Source: Symbiodinium natans
Taxonomy: Eukaryota > Sar > Dinophyceae > Suessiales > Symbiodiniaceae
Direction of reading: 5' to 3'
Length of the DNA: 64,000 nucleotides
Assembly (NCBI GenBank): GCA_905221605.1
Contig: CAJNDS010000264.1
Span: 119,974 to 183,973, forward strand
Part shown: positions 1 to 8,327 of the stretch, in pieces
Numbering within the stretch: the stretch's first letter is position 1
Layout of the letters: each line of letters opens with the position of its first letter
The notes under the pieces: model-generated
Seen by the model: the letters and a program-made list of their open reading frames with translations, nothing else
Database searches by the model: none
Told to the model about the DNA's origin: nothing
Position numbers and translations under genes: made by a program

Positions 1-1
1 T

Positions 2-703
2 CCCCACTCATGGTATTCTATCAACAGCACCAACAATAATTTATATTTCAGACACCAAGTTATACCGCCCGGAGTTATAGCAGGGATCACTTATCGTAAA
101 ATAACCATACCAGAAGGCAATTACACTGCGGTTGATTTAGCACAAACAATTGAAATAGCACTTAATCTACTGGTTGATACGGTTGATAGACCCAACACTT
201 ATTCAATAAGCTATAACAGTTCCACTAACAAGTATACATTCAGTTCCAACTATTCTACGGTCATCTTTGTTGTTTTAACTGATGGGGAAGTAGCACCATT
301 AGCAGGTAGTTTTAGTGATCCTGTTGATGTTAATAATTTGAGTTCAATTAACCGAGTAATTGGAAACACAACACCCGCCACTGATGCTTATACAAATGTA
401 GCTCCTTATGTGACTAATTTTATTGATTTGGTCCCTTTCAAGAATTTATATTTGCATTGCAACGAAATAAGCAACTACAACCAATTAACGGTGGCGGGAA
501 ATTCAAGCATAGTCAAAAAAGTTCCTGTTAATGTTCCCTATTTAGGTGTCATTAACGATAATGAGTTAAGCGCCGAAGATTATATTAATGTATCAGGTAA
601 AATGCTACGCCGATTGAATTTTAGACTAACTGACCACCTTAACCAAATTGTAAATTTAAACGGGGTGGATTTTTCATTTACATTAACATTTTTTAGGGGA
701 TAA
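2..703 (+). CDS. Penton (vertex) capsid protein, 5' end outside window
   Basis: The frame is open from base 2 to the TAA at 703, so the gene enters from the left edge and lacks its N-terminus. It aligns along its length with the penton of element 2 (43005-43839), sharing PHSWYSIN near the visible start, NYNQLTVAGNSSIVKKVPVN in the middle and a C-terminal LNGVDFSFTLTFF. The ending, in which a nucleotide-free loop leads to DFSFTLTF, is typical of Polinton and adintovirus single-jelly-roll penton proteins that form the five-fold vertices. An internal TTG at 338 is not a real start because homology continues upstream. It is followed after 37 bp by the zinc-finger gene, as in element 2. Family call is from recognition of the C-terminal signature and synteny. 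Confidence 0.8.
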   Translation, partial: PHSWYSINSTNNNLYFRHQVIPPGVIAGITYRKITIPEGNYTAVDLAQTIEIALNLLVDTVDRPNTYSISYNSSTNKYTFSSNYSTVIFVVLTDGEVAPLAGSFSDPVDVNNLSSINRVIGNTTPATDAYTNVAPYVTNFIDLVPFKNLYLHCNEISNYNQLTVAGNSSIVKKVPVNVPYLGVINDNELSAEDYINVSGKMLRRLNFRLTDHLNQIVNLNGVDFSFTLTFFRG

Positions 704-740
704 TAAATATCTAATTAGAAAAATCTAGACTATATTTATA

Positions 741-1310
741 ATGAGTAGTGAAGAGGTTCATGATGTTAAAAATGAAGAAGCAACCGAACCAGTAGCAAAT
801 GAAATTATTGAAGAAGCACCTGAAAAAGCACCAGAAGAAAAATTAAAGAAGCTAATGAAGAACAACCAAAAGAAGAAGCAAAGCCAAAAGCAAAAGCAAC
901 GGCTAAAAAATTACCTAGGACTGTTAAAGTGGTTGAGTTAGTTGAATGTAACGCTTGTAATAAAAAGATGCTGCCCAAAAGTTTAAAAAACACACCCACA
1001 TTATTGCAAGGGGCAACCAACCGAAACATTACCAGTAAATAAGCAGAAGGCAAGTTATGGGTCAAAGGTAGAACAAAAACTAAGAAAAGAAATTGAAGAA
1101 GAGATGAAAAAGAAATACGAAGTGAAAAATGTTCCAAGTGTTCCAAGCTCTGACAATAAAGTGGAACAAGAAAAGCCCGTAAGAATGAAAGAGGTAGTGA
1201 AACAACCAACGTCAACAGAATTGCTACATCAGTCATATAATGAAATCAAAAGGTTAAGACAACAAGAAAAACAAGAAAAGATACAACGGTTCAGATCCAG
1301 TATGTTTTAA
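741..1310 (+). pseudogene. Zinc-finger virion-cassette protein, broken by two compensating frameshifts
   Basis: Homolog of the intact 205-residue gene at 43877-44494. Frame 1 from ATG 741 gives the same start (MSSEEV) and acidic, Pro/Glu-rich leader; around 840-850 the homologous reading moves to another frame, which carries the CNACNKKMLPKSLKN zinc-finger half, and around 985-995 it moves back to the original frame for the THPHYC half and the basic coiled tail ending RSSMF at 1310. The net shift is zero. The finger would be Cys-x2-Cys then His and Cys, a small C2HC-type module. Leader has TCTAGACTATATTTATAATG. Either early decay or two homopolymer errors (both spots are A-rich). Function unknown; position between penton and the 106-residue gene is conserved in both elements. 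Confidence 0.7.
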
Positions 1311-1335
1311 AGATTAATATGTAATAACATTATAT

Positions 1336-1698
1336 ATGAACAATCTTGAAAGGGCGGAGATAGTTAGAAATGAATTAAAAAAGATGAAAACATTTGACAC
1401 TGATGAGAAATGTTGTATAATTGAAAATTATTGTTATCATTATTTATCAAATGTGAAGGGTTATGATGTAAATGATGAACTTTTAAAACAATTAGTCGTG
1501 TTACAAGCGTGTATTAGAACTGAAAGACCTGTTCCAAAACAACTAGTTCCACTAAATGAACTGAAAGAGCATTTAAACAATAATCAGTATGAGTTTCTTG
1601 ATGAAGACACTGTAAATGTTGTGCTTAAAGACATTGACAAATACTGTATTGATTTTCCTGATGGTTTGCTTGAGATTTTGAAGTCAAATATGAAATAA
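1336..1698 (+). CDS. Hypothetical 120-residue protein
   Basis: Small, mostly helical, Lys/Glu/Leu-rich protein that starts at an ATG 25 bp after the preceding gene, preceded by an AT-rich leader, and ends just before a strong hairpin (1702-1733). I do not recognise a family. It has no counterpart between the equivalent genes of element 2 (44494 and 44529), so it is an insertion or a loss specific to one element. Codon usage is AT-rich like its neighbours, so it is probably a genuine viral accessory gene. Confidence 0.65.
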   Translation: MNNLERAEIVRNELKKMKTFDTDEKCCIIENYCYHYLSNVKGYDVNDELLKQLVVLQACIRTERPVPKQLVPLNELKEHLNNNQYEFLDEDTVNVVLKDIDKYCIDFPDGLLEILKSNMK

Positions 1699-1701
1699 TT
1701 G

Positions 1702-1733
1702 TTAATATTAATTATTATCTAAATTAATATTAA
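1702..1733 (+). terminator. 3'-end hairpin after the 120-residue gene
   Basis: Perfect 12-bp stem (TTAATATTAATT and its complement) with an 8-base loop containing TCTA, between the stop at 1698 and the ATG at 1736. One of a set of hairpins at gene ends across both elements. Confidence 0.6.
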
Positions 1734-1735
1734 TA

Positions 1736-2056
1736 ATGAGTATGTTTAAAAGCAAAGCGGAATTCAAACGCAAACCCCAAGTCCAAAGATACTACGATAT
1801 TGATGATACCTTCGGTGTTGCTTCTCGTAGGAAGTATATGAACGATATGAAGATGATGATTGAAGAAGCGGAGAACCGAGGCAAAAATGTTAGACTTCGC
1901 AACGATTGGTTGCAACATCAGAAGAAAGCAATATATCAAGGAGAGTTAGACGCCGTTAATCGTCAGTTGGAGAGGCCGATGATGCCAGTAAGAACAAAGG
2001 AAGAACTAGAAAAGAGACAAAAAGAATTAAAAAATATAATGGCGGAAATAATCTAA
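1736..2056 (+). CDS. Conserved 106-residue virion-cassette protein
   Basis: Highly similar over its full length to 44529-44849 in element 2: both start MSMFKSK, contain VASRRK, IEEAENRGKNV, LRNDW and QLERPMMPVRTKEEL, and end with NIMAEI. The protein is predicted to be largely helical and charged, with a long central helix and no membrane segment or catalytic motif. Strong conservation together with position between the zinc-finger gene and the 346-residue gene suggests a structural or assembly role, but that is inference from context. The ATG lies directly after the hairpin at 1702-1733. Confidence 0.75.
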   Translation: MSMFKSKAEFKRKPQVQRYYDIDDTFGVASRRKYMNDMKMMIEEAENRGKNVRLRNDWLQHQKKAIYQGELDAVNRQLERPMMPVRTKEELEKRQKELKNIMAEII

Positions 2057-2066
2057 TTTGTATTAT

Positions 2067-3107
2067 CTGATTAAAACGTTAAAATCTGAACTAAGACTTA
2101 GACCGACCTACGATGAACTGATAGGAATGATTGAAGCACAAGGCGATCCCAACAGGCCACCCATTGAACAGGTAATTGACAGAAGGGCTACCTTGTTTAG
2201 AAATAATCAGTTCGGTAGTCAATTTGATAATGTTGATTTTCTAGGCTTGAAGAAACAAGAAGAAGACAAAGTCAAGGAAGACTTAAGACAAGCTGAACTC
2301 AGAAAAACGGCAATGGCTACAGGTTCATCAATGGGAGTGTTGAGTTATGACGGTAGAACGCCGGTAGGTGCTTATAACGCGGATGGCTTTGAAACACCAG
2401 ACAGTGATGATTATCGGATGTCACTAGATCAAATTAACAGAGTAAGAGCAGAATTAGACGCTGGGCTACAAAGGCAACAAGAGGCACAACAGGCATCATC
2501 ATCAACAGTGAGAAGTGATTTAGACGAAGCACATAGTCAATCTTTACCTGTAGGCGTTCCTGTTCATTCAATAGCAACAGATGAAGAAGAAGAAATGCCA
2601 CCTTTAGAAACACCTACTGAAGTGGCAGAGGAGGGGGAGGAAGAAGAAGAAACCGATGATGAAGAAACACAAGTGCCCCCGCAATCTAGAAAACATAAGG
2701 AAACAATAGATTATAATGAAAATATAGATAGATGGAGACAAAAAGATATATCAGTAGATGACATACTGTATCAATTGCATTTAAGAGGAATAAAGCTAAC
2801 GGAAGAGCAAGAAGAGGAGATGGGAAAATTAAAAATAAAAGGAAAAGGCAAAACACCAACTAAAAAGGATTATTTGATAAATTATGTGGAAAGACTAATA
2901 CAAACGGGCAAGTGGGCGGACGAAGTCAATGACCAACTTTTAAGAAGTAGGATGGAAGAATGGACGCAGATGAAGAAAGGAAAAGGCAAAGGTATGATCA
3001 GAAAAGCGTTTGAAAGTGCGGGTAGTGCTTTATTAGATGCAGGTAAGGAAGTCGCAAAGGATGCGTTAATCGCAGGTGCTCAAAGTGCCGTTATGAGTTT
3101 GTTATAA
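2067..3107 (+). CDS. Conserved virion-cassette protein, start codon lost (CTG in place of ATG)
   Basis: Homolog of 44870-45901. The first residues of the element 2 protein (MIKTLKSEL) match here from a CTG at 2067, exactly where the other copy has ATG; no ATG is available upstream in frame, only a TTG at 2058. The N-terminal 90 residues are well conserved (LRPTYDE, RRATLFRNNQFGSQFD, FLGLKKQEEDKVK). The middle is acidic and low-complexity, then come a basic GKGKGK stretch and a C-terminal amphipathic Ala/Gly-rich helix (about the last 35 residues). The basic-plus-amphipathic tail resembles minor core or membrane-active virion proteins of adeno-like viruses, but this is only analogy. Either a point mutation killed initiation or CTG is used. 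Confidence 0.65.
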   Translation: MIKTLKSELRLRPTYDELIGMIEAQGDPNRPPIEQVIDRRATLFRNNQFGSQFDNVDFLGLKKQEEDKVKEDLRQAELRKTAMATGSSMGVLSYDGRTPVGAYNADGFETPDSDDYRMSLDQINRVRAELDAGLQRQQEAQQASSSTVRSDLDEAHSQSLPVGVPVHSIATDEEEEMPPLETPTEVAEEGEEEEETDDEETQVPPQSRKHKETIDYNENIDRWRQKDISVDDILYQLHLRGIKLTEEQEEEMGKLKIKGKGKTPTKKDYLINYVERLIQTGKWADEVNDQLLRSRMEEWTQMKKGKGKGMIRKAFESAGSALLDAGKEVAKDALIAGAQSAVMSLL

Positions 3108-3124
3108 TATCTAAAACTAAATAT

Positions 3125-3673
3125 ATGCTAAGGTTAAAACCAACTTATGAAGAAATGTTAAGGGAGGCAAGAACAAGAAGATTAAGAATATTACCAGAAA
3201 GGGAAAGAAGAACACAACAAGGAATGTTATTAGATGAGGTGGATTTTGATGATTTTGATCTAGGTAAATATGATAAGAAGATCATAATGACGAACGAGAA
3301 CCCCCAGAAAGGAACGCAAACTGATTTATTTAGTGACCATTCTTCATACTCATCTACATCGGAAAGTTTGAAGACAGCAATTGAACCAGACAAAGAAGAA
3401 CAACAGGTTGAGAGTGAGCACTCAATGCAATCTAGTAAATCAAGTAGTAAGTCAAGCGAAAAATCAGAAGAACAAGAACAACAAAAATCATTGATGAGAA
3501 GATTGTTTGATAGTTTGTTTGACGCTTCGTCAGAAGCCTCGCGAGACATTCGTGATGAGGTGGAAGTAGAAATGCCAATATCAAGACAACCAAGCAGTAA
3601 CAACAGTGATCCAATACCAACTAAAAAAAATGAAACACCTTTACCTTCATCATCAAGTTCATCTGATGTTTAA
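3125..3673 (+). CDS. Ser-rich virion-cassette protein, probably cut short by an in-frame stop
   Basis: The N-terminal 70 residues match 45924-46808 (RLRPTYEE-type start, RRLRILPE, then an acidic VDFDDFDLGKYDKK, then KGTQTD). The rest is Ser/Glu-rich and disordered. After the TAA at 3671-3673 the same frame stays open for 78 more codons to a TAG at 3908-3910 and encodes Ser/Arg-rich sequence with repeated RSSPISVRSS-like units that resembles the C-terminal half of the element 2 protein (294 residues). So the stop is most simply a recent nonsense mutation; stop-codon readthrough is the alternative. It also shares the LRPTYEE N-terminal motif with the preceding gene (LRPTYDE), hinting at a common binding module. 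Leader contains TCTAAAACTAAATATATG. Confidence 0.7.
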   Translation: MLRLKPTYEEMLREARTRRLRILPERERRTQQGMLLDEVDFDDFDLGKYDKKIIMTNENPQKGTQTDLFSDHSSYSSTSESLKTAIEPDKEEQQVESEHSMQSSKSSSKSSEKSEEQEQQKSLMRRLFDSLFDASSEASRDIRDEVEVEMPISRQPSSNNSDPIPTKKNETPLPSSSSSSDV

Positions 3674-3929
3674 CCTACAAACCCTTATGATAATCTACCT
3701 ATAGGCGGTTCTCGTAGTAGTAATGCTAGTTCTCGTTCATCTACTATACATTACGGTTCTTCTCGCCCTGCTTCAACCATACATTATGGTAGTGAAAGAA
3801 GCAACAGACCCATTAGTGTAAGAAGTTCTCCCATTTCGGTTAGAAGTTCTCACATATCAGTTAAAAGTTCCCCTATTGTTATTAGTTCTGCTTCCAGTAG
3901 TAGATCATAGGTTTAATTATACAGTAAGC

Positions 3930-3954
3930 TAAACATTAAATAGATTAATGTTTA
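3930..3954. terminator. Hairpin between convergent genes
   Basis: Perfect 10-bp stem (TAAACATTAA and complement) with 5-base loop, lying between the Ser-rich gene (plus) and the polymerase gene (minus) and overlapping the polymerase stop codon at 3952-3954. It could serve as 3'-end signal for both strands. Confidence 0.6.
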
Positions 3955-6900
3955 TCTTGCACTGCAGTTACATAGCTTACACCAAGCTTCGCAGTTATCG
4001 CTTTCGTGGGCGATATTGTTGTCTAGCCTCTGGGCTGTCATATTACTTGTTAAGAAGCCGTTCTTAACTTCAAATTCAAAGTTACAACCGCAATTGTTAC
4101 AATGACTGTAGACTCTCTTCATAAACCAACTTGGGTCAACATACTTACTTTCGTTTATTTCTCTATTCGCTTTCTGATCTTGTAGCTTATATGTATTAAT
4201 CTTGTTAAGCCAGTATTTATGCAAGGTGGTTTCGTTCAGTTCGTTCTCTGCTTCGGCACTCTCATAGAACAAGACATTATTAAAATCGGTGCTTCTGGTC
4301 AAGGCACACCACAACCACTCACGAGTTACTAAATGCGACTTCTCCCATTCGTGTATAACGATCTTACCGTCAATTGAAGCCCCTTGCGCGGAATGGCAGG
4401 TGGTGCAGTAGTCGTATCTGAAATGTTTATCCAAGGTGGCTATGTCCGTTATATACTGCTGTTTGGACTTGACATTCTCTAATTTAATTATGTTCTTGGT
4501 TATGCTTACGATCTTAAACCTGTAATTAACATTGAACTTGACATTATTCGTTTTCTTGTATAATCTGCAGATTAAGATCTCACCCACTTCATACTTATCT
4601 GTTTTACCTAAACTCTTTCGGATTGCATTAGACACCGTTAAGCACCTCATATTCGTATAGGCTATGTTCTTCTGTGATTCTGTCATATCACCGGTTGTAT
4701 TAAAATACTTATGAACAAACTCGGATAAAGATAACTTATGAAGCCACATATCATCATACATCATATCTAATATTTTTCTGTTGGCTTCTGCTGTTGGGTC
4801 CCCTTGTTGTCCTAATCTCTTACATATGGTAAGCATAACGTTATACTTGAAGATCTGATCAATACATTCATCTGCGTATTCGTCCGGCTTCCTTGTATTA
4901 GTTAGATCTTCAATGGGCGGAAGCTGTTTGACATCACCCGCTCCGATTATGATTTTATTCGGGTTTCGTTTAACAAACTCTCTGATTCTATTTAATACGT
5001 GGGTTCCATTCATATAGATCTCATCAAAGACAATACAATTATAACTGCTATGGTCAAACTCGGGGAGCTTCTCCCCATCGCCAACGGGTATGGCAAAAAA
5101 TTTATTGGTAGTGACCGCGTCGTCGTCAATATTTTGAGATAAGCTGTTCTGTGGGACTACGAACAGAGTTTTATAACCCAACTTGCTGAAATGCTTTGCT
5201 ATATGCGACTTGCCACCACCTGCATACTTAGATCGGATCATCATAGGATTATTTGTTACGATATCTTTTGCTATGCTTTCCGTGTCCCACTCGTTTTCTA
5301 TGGGTCGGGTCTCATTGCTAACTACGGGAATTGGTATCAGTTCGTTCTTTTTTGGTGCCCACTGCTCTGTGGGTCCCGCTATGTTTTTACTCTTTTCGTG
5401 TCTCCACCCGCCGATACGATCTGAGAACTCTATTAGGTTCTTAGCACGTCTTAAATGCTCCTTCCTAATGACGAAGGCATCTGTTTTAACACTCCATACC
5501 CCTATATGATTTTCTGTTAGCTTGGTGTAGTCGGTGTGCATTTTGAAGTTATGATGTTGTAATAATAATTCTCTGATGTATATATATCCGTTTCGTAGGG
5601 TGGCTTTATCGGTCACTGTTAAGCAATAATATTTTCTGTCCATCTCCTTTTCTACGAAGTCTGTCTCGCCGTTAGGTAACTCAATCTCATCAACATACAT
5701 ACCCGAAATTCTGTTAATCTTTCCTCCGATCTTGTGTTGATAATATAAGGCTTCCTTTAGAGTATCAAAGGCATAACTTTTATGGGATTTATTTGTGTTC
5801 TTCTCAAGTAGCCCGAAGTTAACATTAGCTATCAATTTCTTTATTCTGATGTCTTCGGCTGGTTTGTCAGAGATGTCTGTCTTCCATAATTCCGCTGTGA
5901 TCTTCCTATAATCCACCTTGTATACTCTGGATGGTTGCTTATAATAAAGTATCTTACATTGCTTCACGAAGTGCTTTAAAAACATACCATATACTAAAGT
6001 GTAGGCTTTATTGAAAAATAAACTCCGCTTGGTGGGCTTGACCAAGTAGAGCGTGAGATCGTGAAAATCTGTCACGTTGCCATTGAAGGGCTTCCAGATA
6101 TCAAACTGAGTGAATACCGGTATCTCGGCGATCTTGTTAAACGCAGATGTGTAAGCTTTTCTTACATCTATCTCCGTAGTCACTTCTGGGGTATAACAGT
6201 ATTTGTCGTCTTTGTCTGTCTTAGGGTTATAGAAATAATAATGTTTATTTATTTCACCTGTTGGGGGTATGGTGCGACACTCCTTGAAAATCTCTACGTC
6301 TACTTCGTTGTAATATGACTTGTGGGTCGGCTTGAAGAGAGCGGTATTAAAGTTAAACATTGCTTTAGACATCTTGTTGTAGATCTGCTCCGTTCTCACG
6401 CAGATGGAACCGTCTATAGAATTATTCACTAAGTTCTGGGTCTTAACCTTGTATTTAATCTCTTTGTGGCTCTTGCTGTTTATCTTGATCTTAAACTTGA
6501 AGTTAAGTTCGGACACGCACCCCGCGCTAAACCTAACCTGTGGCTCATACCCCGCCTGTTTGCCAAGATAAAAGAGATGAGACAGATCGTAGCCATTGTA
6601 TACCAATGTGTATTCACTGTGTTCTGTGTATTTACGTATGTCGTCTAGGGATGTGATCATTTTGCACTCCACTGGCTCCTCCTTCTCGTTAAGGTGATAA
6701 TCTGAAGATGCCTTAACAGATATACTATAATTACTGCTTTTGGGTATCATCTGCCTCAACATATTCGTATTATCACTGACTGTGTAGATATGACTGTTCT
6801 TCACTATAGCGTATAAGGCTGGGATATTATGATTTCTTTTTATTGGGTCACGCTTATAAATCAGAGTATCAAAGACATCATAAATTCTGACTTGCAAGTT

Positions 6901-7857
6901 AAAATGTTCAAACACCTTCGCCATATCTGTTATTGATGCCCCTTTTGTTTTAAAATCTTCTTCCGTCTTATTTATGATCTTTAGGATGACTTCTTTTGTT
7001 AGTTTGTTCTTCTCTCTCTTCTTGTCTCCCATAAGGGTATCCTTATAATAATCCGTCAAGGTGTTAAACCAGCACTCGTTCTTAACATAATGCTCTACTT
7101 TAATGGCTTCCTTAAAGGCCTCATACTGTGGATCTAAGGGTGTCTGAATATATCTGTGATACATACTGACATTCTCTGTGTTTGTTAGTTCTTCGTCTTG
7201 TGGCTTGAAAGCATCGGCGTTATCTACCCTTTCGGCGTAATTAACTTTAATACAAGCAATGTAACCTTCGGCATAACCGACATCTGCTTTAAAACTGTCA
7301 TCTGTCATTAATAACATCTTGAGCCTATGAAATGTTTTTGTGTCGGCCTTCTCGTCTCTAAATATTCGTCTCCTCGTTAAGTTTTCAACCCACGGTGTTG
7401 TGGCTACATTGGCTGATAGATCACGCATATAAATAGGAACGTATGCCCTACCCCTACTGTCTCTGAAAGATACTGATAAGCCTTGGTGTGATTCTGTCTT
7501 CAGTTGGTATAAATGGACATTGATTGAATATTTTCTTGGTTTCCTCGGGTTGGTTCTTCCCGTTCGCTTGTTGTCTTCTTTTGCTTGTGCCATTCTCTGA
7601 CCTAGTTGTTCTTTATCCTTGTGCTTGTCGTATAGTTTATTATATTCGTTTTCCGCTTTAGTTTTTTCTTTGTCTGTTTTTGCGGTGGTGAGTTTGCTAA
7701 TTAAATTGTCTGCTGTGGTGAATTGGGCGATCTTACGATCTGAATATAAATTAATTATATTTTGAACCTTTGTTCTGGTGGCTTGGGTGATGCGGTTTCT
7801 TCTGTTGTTATAAAATGTTTGTAGTGCTTCTGTATTACGCTTAACGGCTTTGGACAT
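3952..7857 (-). CDS. Protein-primed family B DNA polymerase fused to an SF1 helicase, with N-terminal protease-like region
   Basis: A 1301-residue replication protein. Region 1 (about 1-480) has a Cys/His pair in papain/OTU-like context: NECWFNTL (Cys262) and NSHIYTV (His356). Region 2 is a pPolB core: motif A EIDVRKAY (Asp564), motif B KKLIANVNFG (Lys673-Gly682), motif C SVKTDAF (Asp793; the first Asp of the usual DTD is Lys). Region 3 is an SF1 helicase: Walker A AGGGKS (Lys883), Walker B VFDEI, motif III GAGDVKQLPP, motif V-like HSAQGAS, motif VI ALTRS, the Pif1/RecD-like pattern. A last ~60 residues hold a Cys-rich zinc-binding tail (CNNCGC ... CEAWCKLCNC) that the element 2 homolog lacks. 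It would copy linear genome ends primed by a terminal protein. Transcribed divergently from 7969. Intact. Confidence 0.88.
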   Translation of the reverse strand: MSKAVKRNTEALQTFYNNRRNRITQATRTKVQNIINLYSDRKIAQFTTADNLISKLTTAKTDKEKTKAENEYNKLYDKHKDKEQLGQRMAQAKEDNKRTGRTNPRKPRKYSINVHLYQLKTESHQGLSVSFRDSRGRAYVPIYMRDLSANVATTPWVENLTRRRIFRDEKADTKTFHRLKMLLMTDDSFKADVGYAEGYIACIKVNYAERVDNADAFKPQDEELTNTENVSMYHRYIQTPLDPQYEAFKEAIKVEHYVKNECWFNTLTDYYKDTLMGDKKREKNKLTKEVILKIINKTEEDFKTKGASITDMAKVFEHFNLQVRIYDVFDTLIYKRDPIKRNHNIPALYAIVKNSHIYTVSDNTNMLRQMIPKSSNYSISVKASSDYHLNEKEEPVECKMITSLDDIRKYTEHSEYTLVYNGYDLSHLFYLGKQAGYEPQVRFSAGCVSELNFKFKIKINSKSHKEIKYKVKTQNLVNNSIDGSICVRTEQIYNKMSKAMFNFNTALFKPTHKSYYNEVDVEIFKECRTIPPTGEINKHYYFYNPKTDKDDKYCYTPEVTTEIDVRKAYTSAFNKIAEIPVFTQFDIWKPFNGNVTDFHDLTLYLVKPTKRSLFFNKAYTLVYGMFLKHFVKQCKILYYKQPSRVYKVDYRKITAELWKTDISDKPAEDIRIKKLIANVNFGLLEKNTNKSHKSYAFDTLKEALYYQHKIGGKINRISGMYVDEIELPNGETDFVEKEMDRKYYCLTVTDKATLRNGYIYIRELLLQHHNFKMHTDYTKLTENHIGVWSVKTDAFVIRKEHLRRAKNLIEFSDRIGGWRHEKSKNIAGPTEQWAPKKNELIPIPVVSNETRPIENEWDTESIAKDIVTNNPMMIRSKYAGGGKSHIAKHFSKLGYKTLFVVPQNSLSQNIDDDAVTTNKFFAIPVGDGEKLPEFDHSSYNCIVFDEIYMNGTHVLNRIREFVKRNPNKIIIGAGDVKQLPPIEDLTNTRKPDEYADECIDQIFKYNVMLTICKRLGQQGDPTAEANRKILDMMYDDMWLHKLSLSEFVHKYFNTTGDMTESQKNIAYTNMRCLTVSNAIRKSLGKTDKYEVGEILICRLYKKTNNVKFNVNYRFKIVSITKNIIKLENVKSKQQYITDIATLDKHFRYDYCTTCHSAQGASIDGKIVIHEWEKSHLVTREWLWCALTRSTDFNNVLFYESAEAENELNETTLHKYWLNKINTYKLQDQKANREINESKYVDPSWFMKRVYSHCNNCGCNFEFEVKNGFLTSNMTAQRLDNNIAHESDNCEAWCKLCNCSAR

Positions 7858-7860
7858 ATA

Positions 7861-7968
7861 CTAATATAATTAAACTATATATTTATTTTCCCTTTAAATG
7901 GATTTTTCTGAAGATTGTTTTAAAGAAAATTTATCTAAAGAAAAAAATAATATATATAGTATAGTAAT
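7861..7968. promoter_or_regulatory. Divergent early-type promoter region
   Basis: The 111-bp gap between the polymerase (minus) and the 104-residue gene (plus) holds two outward-facing copies of a similar block: TCTAAAGAAAAAAATAAT then TATATATAG to the right (7934-7959) and CCATTTAAAGGGAAAATAA then ATATATAG to the left. The same block (TTTAAAGRAAT-A ... TATATA about 35-40 bp before ATG) precedes polymerase and zinc-finger genes of element 2. Promoter role is inferred from position and recurrence. Confidence 0.45.
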
Positions 7969-8283
7969 ATGAGCAAGAAGCCCGAGGATATGACAATAGA
8001 AGAAATCAAGGAACAACTCGCTATATACAACAGGCTGTATTATCACAAGCGCAACAAGGACGAGGCATACATGCAAAAGAAACGGGAATCTGCACAAAGA
8101 CACAACCAGAAAAAGAAGATCAAGGAGTATGAACAAGCTAACAATATCACACTGAAGCCCGAGGAGATTAACGATGAATTGCTATCAGAAATATTGAATG
8201 CAAAGAAGCCGATGAAGCCCAAGCACGGTTCGGTAAAATATGACATGAAGAACTGCAAGATCATAATGCCGATGTCCGAATGA
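7969..8283 (+). CDS. Small conserved basic protein next to polymerase
   Basis: A 104-residue charged helical protein whose N-terminal half matches 47213-47491 of element 2 around the signature LAIYNRLYY, preceded in both by a D(M/Y)T-(I/M)-(D/E)EI segment. The middle is Lys/Arg/Gln-rich. In both elements it is divergently paired with the polymerase-helicase gene, suggesting a role in replication, such as DNA binding or terminal-protein function; the terminal protein for protein-primed replication is otherwise not identified here. That idea is inference from adjacency only. It is followed by a hairpin at 8283-8308. Confidence 0.65.
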   Translation: MSKKPEDMTIEEIKEQLAIYNRLYYHKRNKDEAYMQKKRESAQRHNQKKKIKEYEQANNITLKPEEINDELLSEILNAKKPMKPKHGSVKYDMKNCKIIMPMSE

Positions 8284-8308
8284 TGATTTAATTTAGTTAT
8301 TAAATCAT
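8283..8308 (+). terminator. 3'-end hairpin after the 104-residue gene
   Basis: Perfect 10-bp stem (ATGATTTAAT and complement), 6-base loop, starting at the last base of the stop codon and 20 bp before the integrase ATG. Confidence 0.6.
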
Positions 8309-8327
8309 TATTTTCTTTTGTTTTTAT

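Noticed and set aside
805..1236. 143-codon hydrophobic minus-strand frame
   Set aside because: Antisense shadow of the zinc-finger gene, whose plus-strand homology to 43877-44494 is clear.
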